Origin: Cryobacterium roopkundense
Lineage (GTDB): Bacteria > Actinomycetota > Actinomycetes > Actinomycetales > Microbacteriaceae
Reading direction: 5' to 3'
DNA: 64,000 nt
Assembly (NCBI RefSeq): GCF_014200405.1
Contig: NZ_JACHBQ010000001.1
Location: 3,968,001-4,032,000 of the forward strand
Part shown: one piece after another, positions 53,348 to 61,554 of the stretch
Numbering within the stretch: the first letter of the stretch is position 1
Layout: each line of letters starts with the position of its first letter
Notes under the pieces: generated by a model
Seen by the model: the letters and a program-made list of their open reading frames with translations, nothing else
Databases searched by the model: none
What the model was told of the DNA's origin: nothing
Position numbers and translations under genes: made by a program

Positions 53348-54552
53348 CATCGACCGCGGACGGCGTCTCCGCTCTGGAGGCCGGCGTGCTCAGCCAACTC
53401 GACCACGATGAACTCCTGCTGCTCACGGCCTCACTCGTTGCCGCGGGCGGGGAGAACCCCGGGTCGACGGAGGAAGCCACCGTGGCGGTGCTGCGCGAAG
53501 CCTGCGAACGTTATGGCTTCGATGTGGAGCTGACGGAGGTCGCGCCCGGGCGACAGAATCTGGTCGCCACGCTCGAGGGCGGAACAGGCCAGGGACTTAT
53601 GTTCCTCGGGCACTCCGACGTCGTGCCCGCCGGCGAGGGCTGGACCAGCGACCCGTTCGAGCCCTACGCCCGGGATGGCCGGCTCTACGGCCGCGGAACC
53701 ACCGACATGAAGGGTGGATTGGCCGCCATCGTGCTCGCCATGGCGGCAATTCGGGCTTCGGGAGAGCAGCTCCGCGGGCCCCTGCAGCTCGTCTGCACCG
53801 TTGACGAGGAAGATCGTGGCCTCGGACTTCGCGCCTATGTGCCGACCGCTCAGCGGGGCGTCTTCGCGGCGTGCGTCGTGGCAGAGCCGACCGATCTGCA
53901 GACGGTGATCGCGTGTCGTGGCGACAGCTACCTCTCGCTCACCGTCGGCGGCCGGGCTGCTCACTCCGGGAGACCTGGCGACGGTCGCAATGCCATCGCC
54001 GCGGCAGCGCGCGTGCTGGAAATCGTGCGTGCCGACCATGAAGCCCTGAGCGCGGTGCAGCATCCGCTGCTCGGCTCCGGAACATGGAGCGTAGGTACGA
54101 TTACCGGGGGCACGGGAACCTCCGTCGTCGCTGCCGACTGCGCGGTGACCCTTGATCGACGGCTGATGCCCGAGGAAAACGCGCAACTGATCGTCAACGA
54201 ATTTATGGAAAAGGTCCGTGACGCCGGAATTGATGGAGACGGGATTGTTGTGAGCCTGGTTATAGACATGGAAATGCCCGGATTCACCACCGACCCGGCG
54301 CATCCGCTCGTCGTCGGTGCGGTGGAGGCCATGGCCGATGCCGGAGGCGGCAGGCAATCCGTTGGCGGGTGGAGCGCGGCCTGTGACGGGGGCTTCGTGG
54401 CTCGAGACCTGGGCATACCGTGCATCGTGCTCGGACCCGGCGGCCTGAACGACCAGGCGCACCAGCCCAACGAGTCGGTGAGCATCAACGAACTCGCCAT
54501 CGCCGCCCGCGCGTATGTGCTGCTCGCCCTGCGGCTGGTGGGTCGCCAGTGA
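53344..54552 (+). CDS. M20-family metallopeptidase/deacylase
   Basis: This 402-residue di-zinc amidohydrolase of the ArgE/DapE/CPG2 family has GHSDVVPAG near residue 82 (His, Asp), GRGTTDMKGG near 117 (bridging Asp), DEEDRG near 155 (catalytic Glu and ligand), a lid dimerisation domain (about 185-300) and the last ligand in DQAHQPNES near 374. It would cleave an N-acyl amino acid. In ectoine use the equivalent step, removing acetate from N-acetyl-diaminobutyrate, is done by an AstE-like enzyme (DoeB/EutE), so this would be a non-orthologous replacement if the pathway is similar. It starts within the stop of the preceding gene. Confidence 0.92.
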   Translation: MTSTADGVSALEAGVLSQLDHDELLLLTASLVAAGGENPGSTEEATVAVLREACERYGFDVELTEVAPGRQNLVATLEGGTGQGLMFLGHSDVVPAGEGWTSDPFEPYARDGRLYGRGTTDMKGGLAAIVLAMAAIRASGEQLRGPLQLVCTVDEEDRGLGLRAYVPTAQRGVFAACVVAEPTDLQTVIACRGDSYLSLTVGGRAAHSGRPGDGRNAIAAAARVLEIVRADHEALSAVQHPLLGSGTWSVGTITGGTGTSVVAADCAVTLDRRLMPEENAQLIVNEFMEKVRDAGIDGDGIVVSLVIDMEMPGFTTDPAHPLVVGAVEAMADAGGGRQSVGGWSAACDGGFVARDLGIPCIVLGPGGLNDQAHQPNESVSINELAIAARAYVLLALRLVGRQ

Positions 54553-55520
54553 GCGCCGCCCGTCCCGTGCTCGTCGTGCTGTACAAGGACGACCTGCCCG
54601 ACTGCATGCCCCTGATCGAGGCCGCTGCCGAGGTGCGCTATGTGCGCGCCGCGGAACTCGCCACGGCGATCCCTGGCGCAGATGCCTTGCTGCTGTGGGA
54701 CTTCTTCTCGTCGGCCGTCGAAGACGTCTGGGCGCACGCGGACTCGCTCAGATGGATCCACGTGGCCGCGGCCGGAGTCGACAAGCTCCTGTTCGACGGG
54801 CTGCGCCAGTCGGGCGTCGTCGTCACGAACTCCCGCGGCATCTTTGACCGGCCCATCGCTGAATTCGTGCTCGGCGGCATCCTGGCGATGGCCAAGGACC
54901 TGCCCGGGTCTCTGCGCCGCCAGCGGGACGGCGTCTGGGAGCACCGGGAAACGGATCGCATCGACAACGCGAACGCGCTCATCGTGGGCACCGGATCCAT
55001 CGGTCGGGAGACGGCGCGGTTGCTGCGCGCCGTCGGAATGCGGATCGAGGGCGTGGGACGAACGGCACGAACCAACGACGCCGACTTCGGAACGGTTCAT
55101 GCCTCCGCCGACATCGAGTCCGTGGTGGGCGAGCACGACTATGTCGTGCTGATCGCTCCCTTGACGGACGCAACCCGCGGGCTCGTCGACGCGTCGGTCC
55201 TGGCCGCCATGAAGCCGAGCGCACGCCTCATCAACGTGGGGCGGGGCGAACTCGTGCACGAGGGAGCCCTTGCGGATGCGCTGAGCCAGGGCGTCATTGC
55301 CGGTGCGGCGCTCGACGTTTTCAGCACGGAGCCACTTCCGGCCACGAGCCCGCTCTGGCGGCTGGAGAACGTGTTGATCTCGGCGCACCTCAGCGGAGAC
55401 GCTGCCGGCTGGCTCGAACGGTTATCGGCACTCTTCGCCGACAACTTCGGCCGTTATACCGCCGGAGCCGAGCTTCTCAACGTGGTCGACAAGGAGCTCG
55501 GCTTCGTACCCGGGGGATAG
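54549..55520 (+). CDS. D-isomer-specific 2-hydroxyacid dehydrogenase
   Basis: This 323-residue NAD(P)-dependent dehydrogenase has a Rossmann motif VGTGSIGRETARLL near residue 145, followed by the catalytic Arg in INVGRGELV near 229, the Glu in FSTEPLPATSPLW near 258 and the His in LISAHLSG near 281. It interconverts a 2-oxo acid and a D-2-hydroxyacid. Together with the FAD/Fe-S dehydrogenase at 45,730 it forms a second 2-hydroxyacid redox step in the cluster. GTG 54549 overlaps the M20 stop. Its own stop is directly next to the stop of the convergent racemase gene. Confidence 0.92.
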   Translation: MSAARPVLVVLYKDDLPDCMPLIEAAAEVRYVRAAELATAIPGADALLLWDFFSSAVEDVWAHADSLRWIHVAAAGVDKLLFDGLRQSGVVVTNSRGIFDRPIAEFVLGGILAMAKDLPGSLRRQRDGVWEHRETDRIDNANALIVGTGSIGRETARLLRAVGMRIEGVGRTARTNDADFGTVHASADIESVVGEHDYVVLIAPLTDATRGLVDASVLAAMKPSARLINVGRGELVHEGALADALSQGVIAGAALDVFSTEPLPATSPLWRLENVLISAHLSGDAAGWLERLSALFADNFGRYTAGAELLNVVDKELGFVPGG

Positions 55521-56249
55521 TTAGCGGAAGAGGGTGCCGAGCGAGTTGAGCGTCAGCGTGCGGTCGGCGATTCGGAGGCCTTCCCAGACGGTGACCTGGT
55601 TCGCAGTCAGCACGGTCTTGCCGAGGGCAGCCTCCAGTTCGTTGACGAACTGGAGCGAGTGCATGGCCGTGTCCGGGATCAGGATCGCCTGCGCGTCCGG
55701 GTGATCGGCCGCGCGAGCCATGGCGAGGATCTCGGGCAGGCCCAGCAGGCCGACCTCCCCGGCAGTGGCGATGTCATTGCTCTGGAACGAGACGACCGAG
55801 ATGCCGGCGTCAGCGAGGAATCGCTTGAAGTGCTGGGCGAGGTCGTCGGGGTAACTCGCGGCGACGGCAACCTTGTCGATGGAGAGCGCGCGGCAGGCCT
55901 GGGCGAACGCGATGGACGTGGATGATGCGGGGACACCGCTGGCGCGGCTGACCTCTGCGGCCTGGTCGTGCGCACCCTGCCAGCCGTACACGAAGCTTCC
56001 GGAGGTGCAGGCCCACATGATGGAATCGGGCGCCTCGCCGGCCAGCTCCCGCGCGCCGGCGAGCAGGTTCTCTGATCCGCCGACGGCCAGCAGCTCGTCG
56101 ACCAGGTGGGCGACGTCGCCGCCGGCCGTGCGCACGAGGGGCAGCCGAATGGCCCCGGATGTGGCCTGTTCGAGGAAAGGAAAGTCGTCGTCGGCGCCCA
56201 TGCCCGGATAGAGGAGTCCAACGCTGGGTACTGCGGCCTGGGTTGTCAT
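55521..56249 (-). CDS. Asp/Glu racemase-superfamily protein (maleate isomerase/EutA-like), single Cys
   Basis: This 242-residue protein has the two-lobed racemase fold of the arylmalonate decarboxylase/maleate cis-trans isomerase group, with GLLYPGMGADDDF at the start and the first catalytic Cys in WACTSGSFVYG (Cys81). At the position where the second Cys is expected the sequence reads IPDTAMHS, with Asp193, so the two-Cys racemase mechanism is not possible. It is more like a decarboxylase or EutA-type protein. It is divergent from the ABC transporter operon, sharing operator site 4. A second paralogue at 59,543 keeps both Cys. Confidence 0.85.
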   Translation of the reverse strand: MTTQAAVPSVGLLYPGMGADDDFPFLEQATSGAIRLPLVRTAGGDVAHLVDELLAVGGSENLLAGARELAGEAPDSIMWACTSGSFVYGWQGAHDQAAEVSRASGVPASSTSIAFAQACRALSIDKVAVAASYPDDLAQHFKRFLADAGISVVSFQSNDIATAGEVGLLGLPEILAMARAADHPDAQAILIPDTAMHSLQFVNELEAALGKTVLTANQVTVWEGLRIADRTLTLNSLGTLFR

Positions 56250-56292
56250 GATTGCCCTTCGATCGGTAACGAACCGTGCATCATATTTGGAA

Positions 56293-56306
56293 GATTGTTG
56301 ACAATC
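56293..56306. promoter_or_regulatory. palindromic operator, site 4, overlapping a -35 box
   Basis: GATTGTTGACAATC lies between the divergent racemase and transporter genes. Its TTGACA (56298-56303) followed after 17 bases by TAGGTT (56321-56326) makes a plausible promoter for the transporter, so a bound repressor would cover the -35. Confidence 0.8.
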
Positions 56307-56415
56307 CTACAGGGAGTGGGTAGGTTTTTCGACAAGCACCACGGGGTTCACCGGAGAGCCGCTAGGAGTAACCGCACGAGGTCCAACCTTGGGCCCTACG
56401 AGATCGGAACCACTC

Positions 56416-57303
56416 ATGATTCGACAGTATTCGCGCAGCGCGGCAATGCGTGGGGTTGGCGTCATCGCGGCAGGCCTGCTTCTGGCCGGAAGCCTCAGTG
56501 CCTGTTCGACCACGACCGCGAGCGATGCCGGCACCGACGTCAGTACCCTTCAGAACGGAAAGGACCTCGGCTACCTGCGCGTCGGGATCGCCAACGAACC
56601 GCCGTACACCGAGGTGAACGCCGACGGGTCCGTGCACGGCGGCGAGCCCGACGTGCTGCGAGAGGTCTTGAAGACTATGGGGATCGGCGAGATCCAGGGC
56701 ATCATCACCCCGTACGACGCCATGATCCCCGGCCTCAACGCCAACCGCTGGGACGTGGTGGCCGCCGGCCTCTTCATGAAGCAGTCCCGGTGCGCGGCGG
56801 TCGCCTATTCAGAGCCCATCATCGTCTCCACGGAGTCGTACGGCACTCCGGTCGGCAACCCGAAGAACATCACCACCCTCGCCGACATCCAGGAGAATAC
56901 CGATCTCAAGATCGCCGTACTCTCCGGAGGCTTCGAAGAGGGAATCCTCAAGACCATCGAGCTTCCCCAGGACCAGATCGTGCTCGTGAAGGACAGCCGC
57001 AGCGGCATGGAGGCGGTCACCGCCAACCGTGCCGACGCCTTCCTGCTGCCGACCCTCTCGCTCCGCTCGCTCGTTCAACAGGACCCGAGCATCGAGGTGA
57101 CCGACCCCATCGAGGACGCGCCGCGCACGGGTTCCGGAGCGGCATTCCGCAAGGGCGACACCGAGTTGCTCGCGGAGTACAACAAGCAGCTGGCCATCTT
57201 CAAGGAGACGCAGGCCTACACGGACATCATGGTCAAGTGGGGCTTTGACCCCGAGGCCGCCAAGGGCGTCACCGCCGCCGAGCTCTGCGAGAACGAGGGC
57301 TAG
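56416..57303 (+). CDS. ABC transporter substrate-binding lipoprotein (EhuB-like)
   Basis: This 295-residue periplasm-type (cell-surface) binding protein of the polar amino acid family has a basic N-terminus, a hydrophobic stretch and the lipobox LLAGSLSACS, with the lipidated Cys near residue 30. Two alpha/beta lobes follow, with LRVGIANEPPYTEVNADG near 53 as the first ligand-binding strand and EDAPRTGSGAAFRKGD near 230 late. It delivers an amino-acid-like solute to the permeases encoded next. ATG 56416 is preferred over TTG 56389. It is the first gene of a four-gene operon under operator site 4. Confidence 0.92.
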   Translation: MIRQYSRSAAMRGVGVIAAGLLLAGSLSACSTTTASDAGTDVSTLQNGKDLGYLRVGIANEPPYTEVNADGSVHGGEPDVLREVLKTMGIGEIQGIITPYDAMIPGLNANRWDVVAAGLFMKQSRCAAVAYSEPIIVSTESYGTPVGNPKNITTLADIQENTDLKIAVLSGGFEEGILKTIELPQDQIVLVKDSRSGMEAVTANRADAFLLPTLSLRSLVQQDPSIEVTDPIEDAPRTGSGAAFRKGDTELLAEYNKQLAIFKETQAYTDIMVKWGFDPEAAKGVTAAELCENEG

Positions 57304-57392
57304 GTCACCAGCCCGTATCGCTCGGTGCGGAACCCGCTTGAGGGTCCGCACCGAGCGCATCCGTTCTCACCGTCAGAAAGGCTGGTCACGGT

Positions 57393-58091
57393 TTGGATGC
57401 CGTATTTGACTACTCGGGACTCCTTGTTCAGGGCCTGGGCGTTACCATTCTCGTCACGGTCCTCGGCGCGATCCTCACCATCGTTGTCGCGTTCATCGCG
57501 GGGCTCTGCAGCCTCTCGACCCATCGCTGGCTGCGGTGGCCGGCGACATTCTTCGTCGAATTCTTCCGCGGCACCGGGCTTCTCGTGCAGATGTTCTGGT
57601 TCTTCTACGCCTTGCCGTTCCTTGGCATCGAACTCGCCCCGCTGGTGGCCGGTGTTTTGGCGCTGGGATTGAACGAGGGCGCGTATGCAGCCGAGGTTGT
57701 GCGCGGAACCATTCGGTCCCGGGCAAAGGGACAAACCGAGGCGGCGATCGCCCTCGGCATGACGCCGGCCTTGCGGATGCGGCGCATTCTCATTCCGCAG
57801 TCGATTCCGGCCATGCTCCCCGCCTTTGGAAACGTCATGGTCGACCTGTTGAAGAACACGTCCCTCGTGTCCCTGGTCACCGTGTCGGACCTCACGTGGC
57901 GGGCGTTCACAGCCCGCACGGTGACCGGCCAGACCGTTGAACTGTTCCTCACCATCCTCGTGCTCTACTACCTGCTCTCCCTGCTGATCGGCTGGCTCAT
58001 TCGTTACCTCGAAAAGCGATTCGCGCTCGACCGCAAGTCGCTCGCCAAAGCCAAACCGCTCAAGGCGCTGGCAGGAAGGTTCTCGTCATGA
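57393..58091 (+). CDS. ABC transporter permease (polar amino acid type, EhuC-like)
   Basis: This 232-residue membrane protein has five helices. The HisM/GlnP-type signature FVEFFRGTGLLVQMFWFFYALPF lies across residues about 50-73 and the cytoplasmic EAA loop, which contacts the ATPase, is EAAIALGMTPALRMRRILIPQ near 114-134. It starts with TTG 57393, 89 bases after the binding-protein gene, and overlaps the second permease by four bases. Confidence 0.92.
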   Translation: MDAVFDYSGLLVQGLGVTILVTVLGAILTIVVAFIAGLCSLSTHRWLRWPATFFVEFFRGTGLLVQMFWFFYALPFLGIELAPLVAGVLALGLNEGAYAAEVVRGTIRSRAKGQTEAAIALGMTPALRMRRILIPQSIPAMLPAFGNVMVDLLKNTSLVSLVTVSDLTWRAFTARTVTGQTVELFLTILVLYYLLSLLIGWLIRYLEKRFALDRKSLAKAKPLKALAGRFSS

Positions 58092-58747
58092 GTGTCTGGG
58101 ACACCGCATTCGCCATCTCGATCATGCCGATCCTGCTCAAGGGACTCTGGCTGACCATCCAGATCACCCTCGTGGGATTCGTCATCAGCCTGGTTGTCGG
58201 CCTGGTGGTCGCCGTCATCCGGTACCTGAAGATTCCGATCATCTCGCCGCTGGCCACCTTCTACGTGTCGTTCGTGCGAGGAGCACCGCTGCTCGTGCAG
58301 GCCTACGTTGCCTTCTACGTGTTGCCGTTGCTCGGTGTCACCTTCGACGCCCTGCCCACCGGAATCGTGGTGATCGGGCTGAACTACAGCGCTTACACGG
58401 CGGAGGTGTATCGCGCCGGCATCGAACAGCTCCACAAGGGGCAGTGGGAGGCCGCGACGGCGTTGAGTCTTCCGCGCTGGCGCACCTGGGTGCGCATCGT
58501 GATTCCGCAGGCCGTTCGACCCATCATCCCCGTACTCGGAAACTACCTGATCATGATGTTCAAGGACTCGGCGATCCTGTCGTCGATCACCATCATCGAG
58601 TTGCTGGGATCTGCCCTGTCGATCGGGAGCAGCTACTACCGCTATCTCGAGCCCATCTCAATCATCGGCCTGATGTATCTCGCCATCAGCTTCCCGTGTT
58701 CACTTCTCATCAAGAAACTGGAGCGTCGTTTTGTCCCCCAACACTGA
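58088..58747 (+). CDS. ABC transporter permease (polar amino acid type, EhuD-like)
   Basis: This 219-residue second permease has five helices, the signature FYVSFVRGAPLLVQAYVAFYVL near residues 58-79 and the EAA loop EAATALSLPRWRTWVRIVIPQA near 121. With its neighbour it would form the heterodimeric channel. Its start overlaps the preceding stop (ATGA), and its 3' end overlaps the ATPase gene by 17 bases. Confidence 0.92.
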   Translation: MSVWDTAFAISIMPILLKGLWLTIQITLVGFVISLVVGLVVAVIRYLKIPIISPLATFYVSFVRGAPLLVQAYVAFYVLPLLGVTFDALPTGIVVIGLNYSAYTAEVYRAGIEQLHKGQWEAATALSLPRWRTWVRIVIPQAVRPIIPVLGNYLIMMFKDSAILSSITIIELLGSALSIGSSYYRYLEPISIIGLMYLAISFPCSLLIKKLERRFVPQH

Positions 58748-59546
58748 AACGCTGAAGACCCTCAACAGCACCGGCGCCCCGCGCGACGTCGAGATCTCCT
58801 TCGCCCAGGTGAGCAAGGCCTGGGGAGACAATCACGTTCTGCGCGGCCTCGACCTGGAGGTCAAGGCCGGGGAGAAGGTGTCCATCATCGGGCCGTCGGG
58901 CTCGGGAAAGACCACCATCCTGCGCATCCTGATGACGCTCGAGACGCCCGACGTCGGGCTGGTCACAGTGGGTGGTGACGTTCTCTGGGACGCCAAGCCC
59001 GGCGTGAAGAACAAGGAGACGAAGCAGACGCAGAAGACCCGTCGCAAGGTCGGTATGGTCTTCCAGCAATTTAATCTCTTCCCGCATCTGACCGTGCTCG
59101 AGAACGTGATCGAGGCGCCCATCCACGTGCTGGGAATCTCGAAGCAGGAGGCGACCGAGCGTGCCGTTGACCTGTTGGAGCTCGTCGGCCTGCAGGAACA
59201 CATGAAGCACACCCCGCCCGAGCTGTCCGGCGGCCAGCAGCAGCGGGTGGCCATCGCGCGTGCGCTGGCGATGCGCCCCCGCGTGATGCTCTTCGACGAG
59301 CCGACGTCGGCCCTCGATCCCGAGCTGATCGGTGAGGTGCTGAACGTGATCCGCCGGCTCGCCACGACGACGGACATGACCATGCTCATGGTCACCCACG
59401 AGATGAGGTTCGCGCAGGAGATTTCCGACCGCGTGGTGATGTTCGACAAGGGCGTTGTGGTCGAGCAGGGCCCGCCCGACCAGATTTTTAAGGACCCGCA
59501 GGAAGAACGAACCCAGCGCTTCCTCAAGGCGGTGACGTCCTACTAG
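58731..59546 (+). CDS. ABC transporter ATP-binding protein (EhuA-like)
   Basis: This 271-residue ATPase drives the importer. Walker A is GPSGSGKTT near residue 48, the Q-loop QQFNLFPHLT near 108, the signature LSGGQQQRVAIARAL near 164, Walker B VMLFDEPTSALDP near 184 and the switch His in VTHEM near 223. An insert of about 15 residues rich in Lys and Gln after residue 80 is seen in ectoine-type EhuA proteins as well as in some others. It starts at TTG 58731. Its stop shares the CTAG palindrome with the stop of the convergent second racemase gene. Confidence 0.94.
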   Translation: MSPNTETLKTLNSTGAPRDVEISFAQVSKAWGDNHVLRGLDLEVKAGEKVSIIGPSGSGKTTILRILMTLETPDVGLVTVGGDVLWDAKPGVKNKETKQTQKTRRKVGMVFQQFNLFPHLTVLENVIEAPIHVLGISKQEATERAVDLLELVGLQEHMKHTPPELSGGQQQRVAIARALAMRPRVMLFDEPTSALDPELIGEVLNVIRRLATTTDMTMLMVTHEMRFAQEISDRVVMFDKGVVVEQGPPDQIFKDPQEERTQRFLKAVTSY

Positions 59547-60310
59547 TCCCGCGTGGTCGGCCGGGGCCGCGCCAGGAGGCGTTGCCCCGGGCCGACTGCC
59601 GGAAGGTCGCACAGGGCGAGCGCCGCCCACATTGTGGCCTGGTTGGCGGAGATGATCGGCTTGCCCAATTCGCGCTCCAGGGGAGCGATGAGGTCGTAGG
59701 TGGGAAGGTTCGTGCACGACACCACGATCGCCTGGGCCTCCGGTGAGTCGGCGAGGCGGATGAGTTCCGCGGTGCGACGGTAGGGCACGGTCCACATGTT
59801 GGCGTCCATGCCCAGGTGGGCGATGCCGGTCACGGCGACCGAACTCTCAATCAGGAAGTCCTGCAGGCGGATGGTGATTTCAGCGTCGTAGGGCGTTGCA
59901 ATGGCGACCCGGTTGACGCCGAGATGTCCGAGGGCCGAGACGATGGCCCCCGATGCCGTTACGGCGGGTGCGCCTCCGGCGGACATCAGGGCCGCGGCCA
60001 CCGCCCGCTCGCCGGCGCGCCCGTTGGCGAAGCTGCCCGATGTGCACGCGTAGGCGTACACCGTGGGCGCAATGGTCATCAGCTGCTGTGCCGTGGAGCG
60101 GATTCCGGTTTCGTCGCCGAGAGACTCCACCATCTCCAATGTAACCGGCAGTGGGTCGAACGGTGTGCGAGCAAAGAAGAGGGAGGCTTGCGGAGGTACC
60201 CACCGCCAGAGTTCGGCATCGAGGGCCATGTCATGGGGTGCCACGACCCCGATGCCGATGTGTGTCGGGGGCCCGAGGGGAATCTCGTTGTGGTGCGTCG
60301 TTTTCGCCAA
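59543..60310 (-). CDS. Asp/Glu racemase-superfamily protein (maleate isomerase-like), two Cys
   Basis: This 255-residue paralogue of the protein at 55,521 has both lobes complete: the first Cys in YACTSGSFANG (Cys89) and the second in VVSCTNLPTYD (Cys199). It could therefore work as a racemase or cis-trans isomerase. TTG 60310 is preferred because GGGGAGG lies 5 bases upstream; a start at 60385 would place the palindromic operator inside the gene. It is divergent from the DUF3830 gene, with operator site 5 between them. Confidence 0.85.
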   Translation of the reverse strand: MAKTTHHNEIPLGPPTHIGIGVVAPHDMALDAELWRWVPPQASLFFARTPFDPLPVTLEMVESLGDETGIRSTAQQLMTIAPTVYAYACTSGSFANGRAGERAVAAALMSAGGAPAVTASGAIVSALGHLGVNRVAIATPYDAEITIRLQDFLIESSVAVTGIAHLGMDANMWTVPYRRTAELIRLADSPEAQAIVVSCTNLPTYDLIAPLERELGKPIISANQATMWAALALCDLPAVGPGQRLLARPRPTTRD

Positions 60311-60363
60311 TGCTGCCTCCCCATGCCGGTGCGATGGCCGTCGTGCATGAGGCCTGTGCTCAG

Positions 60364-60377
60364 TATTGTTGACAATC
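60364..60377. promoter_or_regulatory. palindromic operator, site 5, overlapping a -35 box
   Basis: TATTGTTGACAATC, identical to site 2, lies 46 bases before the DUF3830 gene and 53 bases before the racemase start. TTGACA (60369-60374) with TAGGAT (60393-60398) after an 18-base spacer makes a plausible promoter that a bound repressor would block. Confidence 0.82.
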
Positions 60378-60423
60378 CTACACAATACAACCTAGGATTT
60401 TAAAAAATCGAAGGGAAGATTAC

Positions 60424-60930
60424 ATGGCTCGCTACATCACCGTCACGCTCGAAACTCGAGGCGTCAGCTGCCTGGCACGACTGCTTGACGACGAGGCCCC
60501 GCGTACGGCGGCCGCTGTTTGGGACGCCCTGCCCCTGTCTTCGGCCGTGTTCCACGGTAAGTACGCCCGCAACGAGATTTACAACCTCGTCCCGGCTTTC
60601 GCGCCTGTCGAGCCCGGCAAGGAAAACACCACCATCACGCCGATCCCCGGAGACCTCTGCTACTTCGAATTCGACGCCAACGATCTGGCGACACCTTCAC
60701 ACGGGTACACCACCGGCGAAGGTCCTCAGAAACTCAGCAAAATCATCGATCTGGCCCTCTTCTACGGCCGCAACAACCTCTTGATCAACGGCGATCAAGG
60801 TTGGGTGCCGGGAAACGTCTTTGGAACAATCGTCGAAGGACTAGAGGAGATGGCCATTGCCTGTCAGGACGTGTGGATGGGAGGCGCCCGCGGCGAAGTC
60901 CTGACCTTCGCCCGCTCCGACCGCACCTGA
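60424..60930 (+). CDS. DUF3830 family protein, cyclophilin-like fold
   Basis: This 168-residue protein is clearly of the DUF3830 family, whose solved members have a cyclophilin-like barrel. Markers are a LLDDEAPRTAAAVWDALPL helix near residues 21-39 and GKYARNEIYNLVP near 49, with PGDLCYFEF near 77 and the long tail with GNVFGTIVEGL. The biochemical role is not known to me. The family is often beside ABC importers and racemase-type genes, as here. It has its own operator-controlled promoter and the ribosome site AAGGGAAG. Confidence 0.85.
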   Translation: MARYITVTLETRGVSCLARLLDDEAPRTAAAVWDALPLSSAVFHGKYARNEIYNLVPAFAPVEPGKENTTITPIPGDLCYFEFDANDLATPSHGYTTGEGPQKLSKIIDLALFYGRNNLLINGDQGWVPGNVFGTIVEGLEEMAIACQDVWMGGARGEVLTFARSDRT

Positions 60931-60933
60931 TTT

Positions 60934-61554
60934 CTACGCGCGGGGGCGGAAATCCCGGGGCCAGTCGGAGGCGCGGATGCGTTTGATCTCCTTGATTGGC
61001 CCCAACGTTCCCCACTCGTCAAGGCCGAGGCGTGAGAGCGGGTTGAGCAGTTCGATGCGGGGGTGACTGCCATCGAGAACTTCCGAGCTCACGGCCGCGT
61101 GAGTAACCTCGCCGAACACAAGCGTGCAATCGCCCATGCGGATCGTTCGGTGGAGTCGGCACTCGAGGGCGACGGGGGATTCTGCGACCCGCGGCGTCTC
61201 CACGGTGAGGCTTGGCTCCCGGGTGAGTCCAGCCTGATCGAACTCGCTCACCTCGGGCGCGAAATCAGTTCCCGTCGCGTTGATCTCCTCGAACAGATTC
61301 ACCGGGCTGAAGTTGACGACGAAGTTTCCGGTGGCTTCGATGTTGCGCAGCGTGTCTTTCTCGCCCACCGACGTGAATTGCAGGATCGGCGGGTCGACTG
61401 AGGCCACGGTGAAGAACGAGTGGGGAGCCAGGTTGTGCACCCCAGTCGGCGACGTGCTCGACACCCAGGCGATTGGTCGCGGCACCACCACCGAGGTCAG
61501 AAGGCGGTAAAAGTCTCGCGGCGGCATGTGTCCGGGTTCAAAGTGTGTGCGCAC
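60934..61554 (-). CDS. flavin reductase-like FMN-binding protein
   Basis: This 206-residue FMN-binding split-barrel protein of the flavin-reductase-like/flavoredoxin type has VVPRPIAWVSS near residue 23, where the Arg and Pro contact FMN, NLAPHSFFTVASVDPP near 41 and KDTLRNIEATGNFVVN near 66. It may reduce flavin or act as an oxidoreductase on the cluster's substrate. It converges on the DUF3830 gene with 3 bases between stops, so its place in the regulon is uncertain. GTG 61554 lies inside a 12-base palindrome; ATG 61527 is the alternative start. Confidence 0.88.
   Translation of the reverse strand: MRTHFEPGHMPPRDFYRLLTSVVVPRPIAWVSSTSPTGVHNLAPHSFFTVASVDPPILQFTSVGEKDTLRNIEATGNFVVNFSPVNLFEEINATGTDFAPEVSEFDQAGLTREPSLTVETPRVAESPVALECRLHRTIRMGDCTLVFGEVTHAAVSSEVLDGSHPRIELLNPLSRLGLDEWGTLGPIKEIKRIRASDWPRDFRPRA

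Noticed and set aside
42463..61554. plain label of ectoine/hydroxyectoine utilisation cluster
   Set aside because: The importer and M24 protein fit, but EutB, EutC, the AstE-type deacetylase and the usual regulator are missing and several unrelated enzymes are present, so the label would overstate the evidence.
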